Of a stretch of 14,206 nucleotides of DNA, positions 7,701 through 14,206 are shown in pieces. The translations under genes were made by a program, and so were the position numbers. Origin of the DNA: Candidatus Galligastranaerophilus gallistercoris (GTDB lineage: Bacteria; Cyanobacteriota; Vampirovibrionia; Gastranaerophilales; Gastranaerophilaceae); assembly GCA_018710795.1 (NCBI GenBank), contig DVJH01000174.1, positions 1 to 14,206 on the forward strand, written 5' to 3'. How positions within the stretch are numbered: the stretch's first letter is position 1; each line of letters begins with the position of its first letter. The notes beneath the pieces are model-generated. The model saw only the letters and a program-made list of their open reading frames with translations, was not told the DNA's origin and ran no database searches.

Positions 7701-10678
7701 GAAATATTTGAAGCAATGTTATTGTATGATTCATTTATTCCTTCTTTAACGGATTTAATATTTTCAAGGTTATTTGAGAGAATATCCTGTTTTAAAATTT
7801 CAATTGATTCTTCTAATCTTCCCGATGAAATTGTTTTTGTAATTTCCCCGACAAGTTCAATTTGTTCTTTGATTTCATTGAGTTTTTCGTTATCAATCGC
7901 TTCAAATTTAATTTCAAGAGAATTAATCGATTCTTTGAGTATATTTATGCCGTCCTTTATTTCTTCCGTGCTTATATCGTCTTTATTGTTTTCGATTTTT
8001 CCTTCAAGGAAATTTATTCCGTTATTAATAACGCCTATTGCATTTTCAATATTTAAGCTCTGGGCTTCCATTGCATCTTTAAATTTATCCGAGGCGGAAT
8101 TAATGTTTTCGTTTAAAATATTTGATAACCGTTCAAAAGCGGAATTTAAGGCAGCGGTTGAATCCGAAATACTTGTTTCTATATGGCGGATATTTTCATT
8201 AACATTATTCAAAAGCGCATCAACGTTAATTTCATTTTCCGGAGTTTCGTATAATTTGTTTGTAACCGAATGCAGGTGTTCATTTATGGAATTAAGGGAA
8301 TTTTCCATTTCGCTCTTAATTTCATTTATTGATTGAATTGTGTTTAAATCAAGACCGTTCATTGTATCTTGAAGAGAAGTTAAAACATTCTCTATATTTT
8401 CCCTTGTTTCGTTTAAACTGTCCGTTATGCTCAAATTGGAAGATTTAACCGTATCGTTTATCAAAGCGGGCAAATTATTGATTTCCGACTTTATTTCATC
8501 CGCAATATTTATTGTTTCTTTGTTTGAAGAATGAATATTCTCATAAACAATGCCGTTAATGTTTTCAATATTTGTTCTTAATTCTTCAAGAGCATTAAGG
8601 ACGGATAAATTTGAAGAATTTATCGCCCCGCTTATTGAATCGGATAAATTATTAAAATCCGATTTAACATTTGAGATAATTTCACCGTTTGATAAATTAA
8701 GGCTGTTAATGCCTTCTTTTATGTCGCTTATGGATGCTTCAAGGTTTGAATCGTTTACGGGAAGGTTTATTCTTTCTATTACTTCATTTAATTTAAGATT
8801 GATTTCATTTATCAAATGTTTGATTTCGTCGTTTTTTAAAGATTCGCCCGCCAAATCGTATATGGCTTTGAGCGCCTCTTTAATATCATTTTTAAGTGTT
8901 TCGTCTTCGTTGATTTTATCCGAATTCAATCTGAAATTTTCTTCGATTCTGTTTTTGATATCCGATAAAAGATAATCAAGGTTTTTAACCGTAACAAGAT
9001 CTTCTTCAATGTTATCTATAAAGTTTAATTTATCTTTAATTGCGGTTATATCGGAAGAAAGATTTTGGGAATTAAGAGTTTCTTTTAAGACATCAATTTT
9101 TTCTTCAACGGAAGAAAAATCAAGCTTACCGTTTAAGATATCAAGCGCAGAATAAAGATTATCAAGATTGGATGATTCGCTTATCGTATCAAGTTTTGAT
9201 AAAATTTCGTCGGATTTTGCTTTTGATAAAACCATATCAAGCTTGCCGTTTATAAGGTTAATTGCTTCATCTTTATTCAACATTGCAAGCTGCTGCTTAA
9301 TCGGCTCAAAATCAAGCGATTGTTTAATCTGGTCAACCTGCATAATTAAAGAATCGATATCAAATCCGTTTCTTAAGTTTTCAATATTATGGGCAAGCTG
9401 CATAATGCCGTCGCTGTTATTTAATGACGTAAGTTCGGACATTAAATTTGAAAGTTCGCCTTTAATTGAATTAACAATTGTTATTGCATTGTTATGGCCG
9501 AGTTTTTCAAAATCGGCTTTGATTTCGTTTGTTTTTGAATTTAAACCGTCGGTTACAATGCTGTTTATTTTCTGCAGTTCCCCCTGCATGTTTGAAATCG
9601 TTTCGTTTGTATCAATTGCGGCATTTACCATTGAATTTGAAATCTTATCAAACTGAACATCCATTGAAGCGATAACATCGTTCAATTGAGTATTAATTGC
9701 GCTGTAGACGCCGTCTTTAAATTCGGCAATCGAAGTATAGAGCCTTATTATATCTTCGTTGACGCCGGAATCGGAACCGAGTTTCAGCCCTTCAAGTTTA
9801 CTTATAATATTATTCAGCTGCCCCTGAAAAACATTTCTTATGTCGGAATTTTCAGAATCTTCAAATTTGCGTCTGAATTCGTTTAAGAAATCGCCGAGAG
9901 CGTTAATTCTGTCTACAATAATTTCAAGATCGGCTTTTGATGCGGTATCAATAACGAGCTTATTCAATTGATTAAACATGGTTTGAATTTGTTCAAATCT
10001 ATCCGTATTTTGAGCGGATGAAGACTGTTTAATCAAGTTTTTGATTTCTTCCTGTTTGTCGTTGACCGCATTCATCGCCGACACAAGAACATTTTGGTTG
10101 CCTTCAATCGATTCTATATAGTATCTGATTCTCTGTAATTCGTCTCTTGAAGCAGAGGATTCTACTTTTCTCAAAAACTCTTCAAAATTGTTATTCAAAA
10201 CTTCAACAATGCCGTCATAAGATTTTGAAATTGAAACGATTTCATCACTTAATTTTGAAATCTGCCCCGATGAGGATAAATTTTTAAAAGAATCAAACGA
10301 TTTTAAAAGTCCGTCGGTTTGAATTTCCTGACTGTTCATTTTGGAATGAAGCGCTTCAATGTCATTTAAAATTCTTGTGATTTCACCTTCAAGCTTAGGG
10401 TTTTGAACATTTTTTTCAACCGAAGCCACAAACTCTTCAAAAATATCAAGGCGTTTTTTAATATCGTCATGTTTTCTGTTTAAAACATCAATTAAAGATT
10501 CCGACATTGAATTTGTCAATTTGTCGATATTTTCTTCCGTCGTATCTTCAACTTTTTGAATGAGGCTGTTTAGAATATTATTCATATCGGATGCGCTTAT
10601 AAACGGTTTATCCGATAAATCTTTTATAACGTCGGTTAACTTTTCTACCCTTGATTCTAAATTTTCATTCATGCTCAT
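4751..10678 (-). CDS. Giant repetitive coiled-coil protein of unknown function (1975 aa)
   Basis: I do not recognise a family. The product is almost entirely predicted amphipathic helix or coiled coil: Ile/Leu at heptad-like spacing, and very high Asn, Ser, Glu, Lys, Asp and Ile. There are only about eight prolines and one tryptophan (near residue 1847) in 1975 residues. No signal peptide, membrane segment, Walker motif or surface anchor is visible, so it is probably cytoplasmic. Repeats are internal: two ~58-residue units at about residues 670-785 (KS..NNL...I...SSNLS...L.E.R.NIEN), and ~32-residue units at about 1480-1605 (LISS.....KL.E.NET...K.NEI.N.VS). An acidic run DDDDENEE near 1780 separates a C-terminal segment of ~190 residues that is less repetitive and contains the tryptophan. 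It may be a scaffold, cytoskeletal filament or molecular ruler. ATG 10678 was chosen because an in-frame stop lies three codons upstream; ATG 10672 is an alternative. The ribosome-binding site is weak. The gene stands alone and ends in a shared terminator. Confidence 0.8.
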   Translation of the reverse strand: MSMNENLESRVEKLTDVIKDLSDKPFISASDMNNILNSLIQKVEDTTEENIDKLTNSMSESLIDVLNRKHDDIKKRLDIFEEFVASVEKNVQNPKLEGEITRILNDIEALHSKMNSQEIQTDGLLKSFDSFKNLSSSGQISKLSDEIVSISKSYDGIVEVLNNNFEEFLRKVESSASRDELQRIRYYIESIEGNQNVLVSAMNAVNDKQEEIKNLIKQSSSAQNTDRFEQIQTMFNQLNKLVIDTASKADLEIIVDRINALGDFLNEFRRKFEDSENSDIRNVFQGQLNNIISKLEGLKLGSDSGVNEDIIRLYTSIAEFKDGVYSAINTQLNDVIASMDVQFDKISNSMVNAAIDTNETISNMQGELQKINSIVTDGLNSKTNEIKADFEKLGHNNAITIVNSIKGELSNLMSELTSLNNSDGIMQLAHNIENLRNGFDIDSLIMQVDQIKQSLDFEPIKQQLAMLNKDEAINLINGKLDMVLSKAKSDEILSKLDTISESSNLDNLYSALDILNGKLDFSSVEEKIDVLKETLNSQNLSSDITAIKDKLNFIDNIEEDLVTVKNLDYLLSDIKNRIEENFRLNSDKINEDETLKNDIKEALKAIYDLAGESLKNDEIKHLINEINLKLNEVIERINLPVNDSNLEASISDIKEGINSLNLSNGEIISNVKSDFNNLSDSISGAINSSNLSVLNALEELRTNIENINGIVYENIHSSNKETINIADEIKSEINNLPALINDTVKSSNLSITDSLNETRENIENVLTSLQDTMNGLDLNTIQSINEIKSEMENSLNSINEHLHSVTNKLYETPENEINVDALLNNVNENIRHIETSISDSTAALNSAFERLSNILNENINSASDKFKDAMEAQSLNIENAIGVINNGINFLEGKIENNKDDISTEEIKDGINILKESINSLEIKFEAIDNEKLNEIKEQIELVGEITKTISSGRLEESIEILKQDILSNNLENIKSVKEGINESYNNIASNISSLKISMQDSSKQEAVQQSFISVFDEFEIRLTEKISALEALIEEVSQSNDEKLQAHLIENLDNIKKEVKNSITEVIEQTNNSQYALLSGIIKTSLNEAQIEIGNLLKQEMEEFSNSLDEKSEVSKKELITRFAQIISARDNSEARINLIKTLTENISEILDNTGYIKSNIENKEIISDIKEDIRTLSDNLSNDFEETKQKIQNGFMDFSNLQKENNGDVIQAVSGLEQKILEKLSLEQETIRAFLDSIESKMIAASNNVDPAVIDIVNNAVKTNLEESKNALASIILNDTVKEEKLEEIKNSIIDSLTSSQNEKATELQGKIDDIVNLHIGENISSVKETIEQNSNEKLNAIINNIETNSNAILLKLNEYYQAAKNSDTAKDEFDSLKADIQNKLDNLAEFLMSKVEAETENKTEKLTGSINSKIDEMSEETRLSVESFENKIDEAVYIIQSKINELSEASSNNTAFGQDISNEITDCIKNEIDNLKDLISSAFETDKNKLDDINETVQNKINDISNEVASLISSKDDAAYKLNELNETLDSKVNEITNAVSSILSDANMTKARMDEIKDSVQIKTDEFSNTLSSALDNTNGRLDELNKSFKNHIDGILNTSADGNNEIKSKIEEIKTELNTGANRILEQLREEIAEVKSSIDNQIAKTEQDSDSLVSFGTMLEQKIQNKISSIEVLMDDSISKIDSKTSEIINTSGNEYKKSMDEKIDSAIEQLKSDFESKMLDVQKMIDDKVYDIMTRNNEILKDELKLRADSTIKDITKDFRDKIQKIESVLVKTDDDDENEETYTLSDIESDIAKIRLSLEKYNKLSNFKEFASRLVELKNINLENAKISRVIGADIMRFDSWLKNTTAKIDVLAAKIEKSEKIKMEDLKTRLIQSEKNQAMPQKLEEAIMSIYKKYRTQETKIEDLINKIETLSQKQTDTFDVKEFIDLFYDTTKKQENIMSRMDNIEDKMDLIQAKIDHIISSCIDE

Positions 10679-10728
10679 AACGACTCAAACCCTATTTTAA
10701 TTGTTCATCCCTTGTGTTTATTATTTTT

Positions 10729-10757
10729 ATTGTACTTTAAAAACGCGTTTTTGACGA
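10729..10757 (-). promoter_or_regulatory. Possible promoter of the giant coiled-coil gene, with a palindrome in its spacer
   Basis: On the minus strand TCGTCA (10757-10752; four of six matches to TTGACA), a 17-base spacer, then TACAAT (10734-10729; five of six). The 14-base perfect palindrome AAAAACGCGTTTTT (10739-10752) covers most of the spacer and the last base of the -35, a typical place for a repressor. It could also form a weak hairpin in RNA. No convincing terminator separates this gene from the upstream glycosylase gene, so read-through from that operon is possible. Confidence 0.4.
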
Positions 10758-10761
10758 TTTT

Positions 10762-11337
10762 TTATGTAGTTTCTTTACAAGAATTGACAAGCGCTTTTAC
10801 CATCTTTAAATCTTCAAGCATTAAATCTCTGGGCGACCCCTTTTGCATTGAATGCTGTCTTAAAAGATAAGAAGGGTGAAAAATCGGAACAAGCTTAATG
10901 CCGTTTAAATCAAAAACTTGTCCTCTTGCTTTTGAAATCGTCAATTTTTTATCTTTAATAAAACTCTCCATGGCGGTTGCCCCGCAAAGAATTATAACTT
11001 TGGGTTTTACCATATCAATCTGTTTTTTTAAATTATCCTCGCAGGCAATTTTTTCTTCTTTTGTAGGTTTTCTGTTTTCGGGCGGGCGGCATTTAACCGT
11101 ATTTGCTATATACAAATCTTTTTTTCTGTCCAAACCGGCTTTAATTAAAAATTCGTTCAGCAATTTTCCCGCACGCCCCACAAAAGGAATGCCCGTTTTA
11201 TCTTCATCGGCGCCGGGGGCTTCGCCTATAAGCATAATGTCGGCAGAAACCGAGCCGTCTGAGATTACGACATTGGTTCTTGTACAATGAAGAGGACATT
11301 TTGTGCAGTTTTTAAGTTTTTCTCTCAAGTTATCCAT
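10762..11337 (-). CDS. Family 4 uracil-DNA glycosylase (iron-sulfur type)
   Basis: This enzyme removes uracil, arising from cytosine deamination or dUTP incorporation, from DNA as the first step of base excision repair. The 191-residue product has the four family 4 cysteines for a [4Fe-4S] cluster at residues 11, 14, 83 and 99, in the C-x2-C ... C-x15-C arrangement. It also has the active-site motif GEAPGADED at 38-46, with FVGRAGKLL following at 52-60, and the second motif HPSYLLR at 154-160. Length is normal (about 190-220). The start codon shares one base with the prs stop (TAATG), so translation is coupled to prs. Similar proteins are sometimes annotated as phage SPO1 DNA-polymerase-related because of an old domain name; the cysteine pattern favours glycosylase. 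Confidence 0.94.
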   Translation of the reverse strand: MDNLREKLKNCTKCPLHCTRTNVVISDGSVSADIMLIGEAPGADEDKTGIPFVGRAGKLLNEFLIKAGLDRKKDLYIANTVKCRPPENRKPTKEEKIACEDNLKKQIDMVKPKVIILCGATAMESFIKDKKLTISKARGQVFDLNGIKLVPIFHPSYLLRQHSMQKGSPRDLMLEDLKMVKALVNSCKETT

Positions 11338-12356
11338 TAATAATTTTTATATTCCTTTTCAAACCCGAATAATGAGCTTACCGACTGATCATCATGGATT
11401 CTTGAAATTGCTTCGCCAAGCAATGGCGCCACCGACAGCTGGGTAATTTTTTCGGGAATGTATTCAGACGAGCTCAAAGGAATTGTATTTGTTACGATTA
11501 CTTCTTTTATCGGAGCATCGTTTAATCTTTGAAGCGCAGGGCCTGAAAATACGGGGTGAACCGCACAAACATAAACTTCTTTTGCGCCTTCTTTAATTAA
11601 AAGCTTGCTTGCTTCGCAGATTGTGCCTGCGGTATCTATCATATCGTCAAACATTACGCATATTTTACCTTTAACATCGCCTATAACATGGTCTGCCACG
11701 GCAACGTTATGCTGGGTTCTTCTTTTGTCTATTATTGCAAGAGGGCATGACAGTTGTTTTGCAAACGCTCTTGTTCTTTGAACGCCGCCCGTGTCGGGGG
11801 AAACCGCAACAAGTTCTTCGTGGTTTAAATTCAATTTTTTAATATAGTCAACAATAATATTTGTTGCATAGATATGATCTACAAGAATATTAAAAAATCC
11901 TTGAATTTGACCCGTGTGAAGATCCATTGCAAGAACTCTGTTTGCGCCCGCAGTCGTTAAAAGGTCCGCAACAAGTTTTGCGGTAATCGCTTCACGGCCG
12001 GATGTTTTTCTGTCCTGTCTTGCATAGCCGTAATAAGGTATAACGGCGGTTATTGTTTTTGCCGATGCTCTTTTAAAAGCGTCAATTATAATTAAAAGTT
12101 CCACCAGATTTTCATTAACGGGGTTGCATAAAGGCTGAACCACGAAAACATCATCACCCCTTATTGAATCTTGAATTTGAACATAAATTTCGCCGTCCGA
12201 GAAATTTTTAATTATCATAGGTCCGACACTTGTACCTAAATATTTTGCTATTTCTTCGGCTAAAACGGTATTGGAGCGGCCGGAGAAAAGTTTTATATCA
12301 TGGGTGGGTAAAACGTTTTGTTGTCTTTCTAAAACAGTTTCCACACATTCTTTCAT
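11337..12356 (-). CDS. prs: Ribose-phosphate pyrophosphokinase (PRPP synthetase)
   Basis: Prs makes phosphoribosyl pyrophosphate from ribose 5-phosphate and ATP, the precursor of purine, pyrimidine, NAD, His and Trp synthesis. The 339-residue protein is a class I bacterial type. It carries the N-terminal KLFSGRSN (22-29) and DGEIYVQI (54-61); PYYGYARQDRK at 107-117 in the ATP site; DLHTGQIQGFF at 145-155 with the catalytic His147; the flexible-loop KRR at 211-213; and the PRPP-binding loop DDMIDTAGTI at 237-246. Residues 156-158 read NIL where the family usually has DIP, a small oddity. The first ~20 residues form an N-terminal extension of the kind seen in cyanobacterial Prs. AAAGGAG at 12363-12369 precedes the ATG by six bases. 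The gene is 15 bases after glmU, an order also known from Firmicutes. Confidence 0.97.
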   Translation of the reverse strand: MKECVETVLERQQNVLPTHDIKLFSGRSNTVLAEEIAKYLGTSVGPMIIKNFSDGEIYVQIQDSIRGDDVFVVQPLCNPVNENLVELLIIIDAFKRASAKTITAVIPYYGYARQDRKTSGREAITAKLVADLLTTAGANRVLAMDLHTGQIQGFFNILVDHIYATNIIVDYIKKLNLNHEELVAVSPDTGGVQRTRAFAKQLSCPLAIIDKRRTQHNVAVADHVIGDVKGKICVMFDDMIDTAGTICEASKLLIKEGAKEVYVCAVHPVFSGPALQRLNDAPIKEVIVTNTIPLSSSEYIPEKITQLSVAPLLGEAISRIHDDQSVSSLFGFEKEYKNY

Positions 12357-12371
12357 TTTCTTCTCCTTTTT

Positions 12372-13649
12372 TTATTTTATGTAATTCTTAATTTCTTTTT
12401 TGGGGCTTCTTGTTACCGCAAGTGCGTTATTTTCAACATCTGTCGTTATAACGGACCCTGCTCCTATAAAAGATTTTTCGCCCAGTTTCACGGGCGCAAC
12501 CAAAACAACGTTTGAACCTATAGATACATTGTTTTCAATTGTCGTTTTTGATTTTGTTTTTGTTCTTGAATCATAATTTGCGGTTATGGTGCCTGCGCCT
12601 ATGTTGACATGTTCGCCTACAAAGCTGTCGCCTACATAACTTAAGTGGCAGATATTTGTATGAGATTTAACCGTTGCTTTTTTGAGTTCGACAAAATTCC
12701 CGATTTTAACATAATCTTCAATAACGCAATCGCCTCTTAAATGAGAAAAGGGACCTATTTTACAATTTTTGCCGATTTTATTTTTACCTTCAATCACAAC
12801 GGAAGGCAAAATAACGGTATCGGGTTCAATTTCGGTTTCGGGAGATATATATGTCGTATCCGGGTCAACTATCGTAACGCCCGAATCCATAAGTTCATCA
12901 AGTTTTCTCATTTTCATTATTTTTGTCGCTTCGGCAAGCTGTTTTTTGGAATTTATGCCGAGTATTTCATCACCTGATTGTAGAACGTACGGGAAAACTT
13001 TTTTTGAACTTTCAATTCCCCATTTTATTAAATCCGTTAAATAATATTCATTCTGGCTGTTATAGTTTTTAATTTCAAAAAGCCCGCCTGACACGGTTTT
13101 CCAGTTAAAACAATAAATGCCCGCATTAATTTCTTTTATTTTTTTTGTTTCAATGTCCGCATCTTTTTCTTCTATGATTGCTTTTATATTATTATTTCCG
13201 TCTCTTACAATTCTTCCGTATCCGAAAGGATTATCAAACAATGCAGACATAACCGTTATGTCTGCATTGTTTTCGTTATGAAATTTTACAAAATCAAACA
13301 GCGTTTCGCCCGTAATAAGAGGGGTGTCCCCGCACAAAACAAGAAGAGTTCCTTCATACCCTTTCAATTTATCCGCTGCAGACATGAGAGCATGTGCGGT
13401 ACCCAGCTGTTTTTCCTGCAATGCGCATACGGCATAATCACCGTATGCGGCGGATATGTATTTTTCGACCTTATCGGCGCCATGACCCGTTACCACAATA
13501 TTTTCTTTTGAGCCCGATAATATTGCACTGTCTAAAACACGCCCTAAAATGGGTTTAGAGAATATTTCATGGAGAACTTTAGGCGTATCCGACTTCATTC
13601 TCGTTCCCTTGCCCGCAGCGAGGATAACGGTTTTTAAATCTTTTATCAT
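12372..13649 (-). CDS. glmU: Bifunctional GlmU: UDP-GlcNAc pyrophosphorylase / glucosamine-1-P acetyltransferase, shortened beta-helix
   Basis: GlmU catalyses the last two steps to UDP-GlcNAc, the precursor of peptidoglycan and lipopolysaccharide: acetylation of GlcN-1-P, then uridylyl transfer. The N-terminal uridyltransferase (~1-230) has LAAGKGTRM at 10-18, PKVLHE at 23-28, QLGTAHAL at 81-88, GDTPL at 107-111 and NEYYLTDL at 200-207. The C-terminal left-handed beta-helix has GPFSHLR at 299-305, GNFVELKKA at 317-325, CHLSYVGD at 334-341 with the likely catalytic His335, and NIGAGTITANYD at 349-360. Total length is 425 residues against ~456. By eye, about 34 residues (two coils) are missing after VVIEGKNKIG at 284-293, before the acetyltransferase active site. 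An in-frame stop six codons upstream of the ATG fixes the start, although the ribosome-binding site is weak. Confidence 0.96.
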   Translation of the reverse strand: MIKDLKTVILAAGKGTRMKSDTPKVLHEIFSKPILGRVLDSAILSGSKENIVVTGHGADKVEKYISAAYGDYAVCALQEKQLGTAHALMSAADKLKGYEGTLLVLCGDTPLITGETLFDFVKFHNENNADITVMSALFDNPFGYGRIVRDGNNNIKAIIEEKDADIETKKIKEINAGIYCFNWKTVSGGLFEIKNYNSQNEYYLTDLIKWGIESSKKVFPYVLQSGDEILGINSKKQLAEATKIMKMRKLDELMDSGVTIVDPDTTYISPETEIEPDTVILPSVVIEGKNKIGKNCKIGPFSHLRGDCVIEDYVKIGNFVELKKATVKSHTNICHLSYVGDSFVGEHVNIGAGTITANYDSRTKTKSKTTIENNVSIGSNVVLVAPVKLGEKSFIGAGSVITTDVENNALAVTRSPKKEIKNYIK

Positions 13650-13710
13650 TCTGCTATTAACCCTTTATTTTGGGATTTTCCCATGAAAAATATGATAATA
13701 AAAGGTTAAA
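13650..13710. other. Short gap with a small inverted repeat upstream of glmU
   Basis: The 61 bases between the TPR gene stop and the glmU start hold TGGGA-TTT-TCCCA at 13671-13683. No T-run follows on the minus strand, so it is not a terminator. A poor promoter-like pair on the minus strand (TTGTAA, 18 bases, TATTTT) might serve glmU. Co-transcription with the TPR gene is equally possible. Confidence 0.3.
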
Positions 13711-14206
13711 TTACAAATTATTAAGTTTATCAAAAGCAGACTTCAGCAAAAGGTTATCGGGATATGTTTCAAGCCCGGTTTCTAAAACTTTTTTGGCACC
13801 GGCATAATTTTTTCTGTCGTATAAAAGCTGGCTTAATTCAAGAAATTCTTCGGGGGTTTTAGGGTCAAGAGAAGTAATTTTGCTTACAAGTTTTTCGTAT
13901 TCTTCTTTATTGTTCATACTTTTATGCGTAAGAGCAAGATTGTTTAAATATATAAGGCTTTTTGGGTTTAATTCGTAAGCTTTTTTAAAATAGTTAAGGG
14001 CATTTTCAAAATTTCTTCTTTTGTAATTTGCAAGTCCGAGATAGTTATAACATTCGGAATTTATATTCTCATCCTGCCCTATTGCATATTCAAGAGCATT
14101 AACGGATTTCAGGTAATCGTTTTTATATAAATATATCTTTCCAAGCTCCAGATAATATAAATTTTCATCGGGCTTAATTTCAATCGCATTTAAAATATTT
14201 TTGAGC
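13711..14206 (-). CDS. TPR-repeat protein, C-terminal part (cut by the right edge)
   Basis: The frame ending at TAA 13713-13711 stays open to the right edge, giving 164 residues and no start. An ATG at 13917 is in frame but lies in the middle of a repeat and is not the real start. About four tetratricopeptide repeats of ~34 residues are visible, counted from the edge. The first reads YYLELGKIYLYKNDYLKSVNALEYAI, the second (clearest) CYNYLGLANYKRRNFENALNYFKKAYELNP, the third is weaker (NNLALTHKSMNN), and the fourth reads FLELSQLLYDRKNYAGAKKVLETGLETYPDN. TPR domains bind other proteins. Nothing visible indicates the partner, and the N-terminal part outside the window may carry another domain. 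The gene is in the same direction as glmU and 61 bases upstream of it. Confidence 0.9.
   Translation of the reverse strand, partial: LKNILNAIEIKPDENLYYLELGKIYLYKNDYLKSVNALEYAIGQDENINSECYNYLGLANYKRRNFENALNYFKKAYELNPKSLIYLNNLALTHKSMNNKEEYEKLVSKITSLDPKTPEEFLELSQLLYDRKNYAGAKKVLETGLETYPDNLLLKSAFDKLNNL

Noticed and set aside
7668..8336. A 222-codon open frame on the plus strand opposite the giant coiled-coil gene
   Set aside because: It lies wholly inside a strongly coding minus-strand gene whose repetitive composition leaves few stops on the other strand. It has no good ribosome-binding site, and its Ser/Phe/Ile-rich product looks like an antisense shadow. The other plus-strand frames between 4900 and 9900 are rejected for the same reason.
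4751..10678. The giant protein as an SMC/RecN-type ATPase, a methyl-accepting chemotaxis protein or a surface adhesin
   Set aside because: No Walker A or ABC signature motif, no membrane segments and no recognisable chemotaxis signalling hairpin, and no signal peptide or cell-wall anchor are visible.
10739..10752. AAAAACGCGTTTTT as a terminator of the glmU-prs-glycosylase operon
   Set aside because: The possible stem is five A-U pairs around a CGCG loop, too weak for a rho-independent terminator. An operator role is more plausible.
13711..13917. A separate 68-residue protein starting at the ATG at 13917
   Set aside because: The same frame continues upstream without a stop to the window edge, and the upstream residues form good TPR repeats, so this ATG is internal.

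Overview
The window is AT-rich, densely coded bacterial DNA using the standard code. Most genes lie on the minus strand in short overlapping runs. No rRNA, tRNA, CRISPR array or insertion sequence was seen, and no gene-free stretch exceeds about 205 bases. The best guess for the host is a Melainabacteria/Vampirovibrionia-type bacterium (for example a gut Gastranaerophilales). This is inference: the base composition fits, and the Prs protein recalls cyanobacterial Prs in phrases such as GPMI...DGE.YVQIQ.SIRG and the ending H.D.SVSS.F. Elusimicrobiota or another AT-rich Gram-negative cannot be excluded.

Layout, left to right. (1) Positions 1-3119, minus strand: part of a flagellar/type III export operon, transcribed right to left. 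It holds a FliM/FliN-like C-ring protein with a repetitive proline-rich tail, then FliO, FliP, FliQ with a long C-terminal extension, and the start of a signal-peptide protein cut by the left edge. Genes overlap by one base or are 3-8 bases apart. (2) 3120-3322: a divergent intergenic region with a good sigma70-like promoter on each strand and an inverted repeat between them. (3) 3323-4681, plus strand: an MFS sugar-transporter-like protein. (4) 4705-4745: a bidirectional terminator between convergent genes. (5) 4751-10678, minus strand: a stand-alone gene for a 1975-residue coiled-coil protein with internal repeats, no membrane segment and no recognisable enzyme domain. (6) 10762-13649, minus strand: glmU, prs and a family 4 uracil-DNA glycosylase, packed as an operon. 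(7) 13711 to the right edge, minus strand: the C-terminal part of a TPR protein.

How the genes fit together. FliO, FliP and FliQ are inner-membrane parts of the flagellar export gate, and the FliM/FliN-like protein would form or dock to the cytoplasmic C-ring. GlmU makes UDP-GlcNAc for the cell wall. Prs makes PRPP for nucleotides. The glycosylase removes uracil from DNA and is translationally coupled to Prs.

The least explained parts are the giant coiled-coil protein, the unusual C-ring protein with its minisatellite tail, the FliQ extension, the secreted protein placed after fliQ, and a GlmU that appears to lack two coils of its beta-helix.
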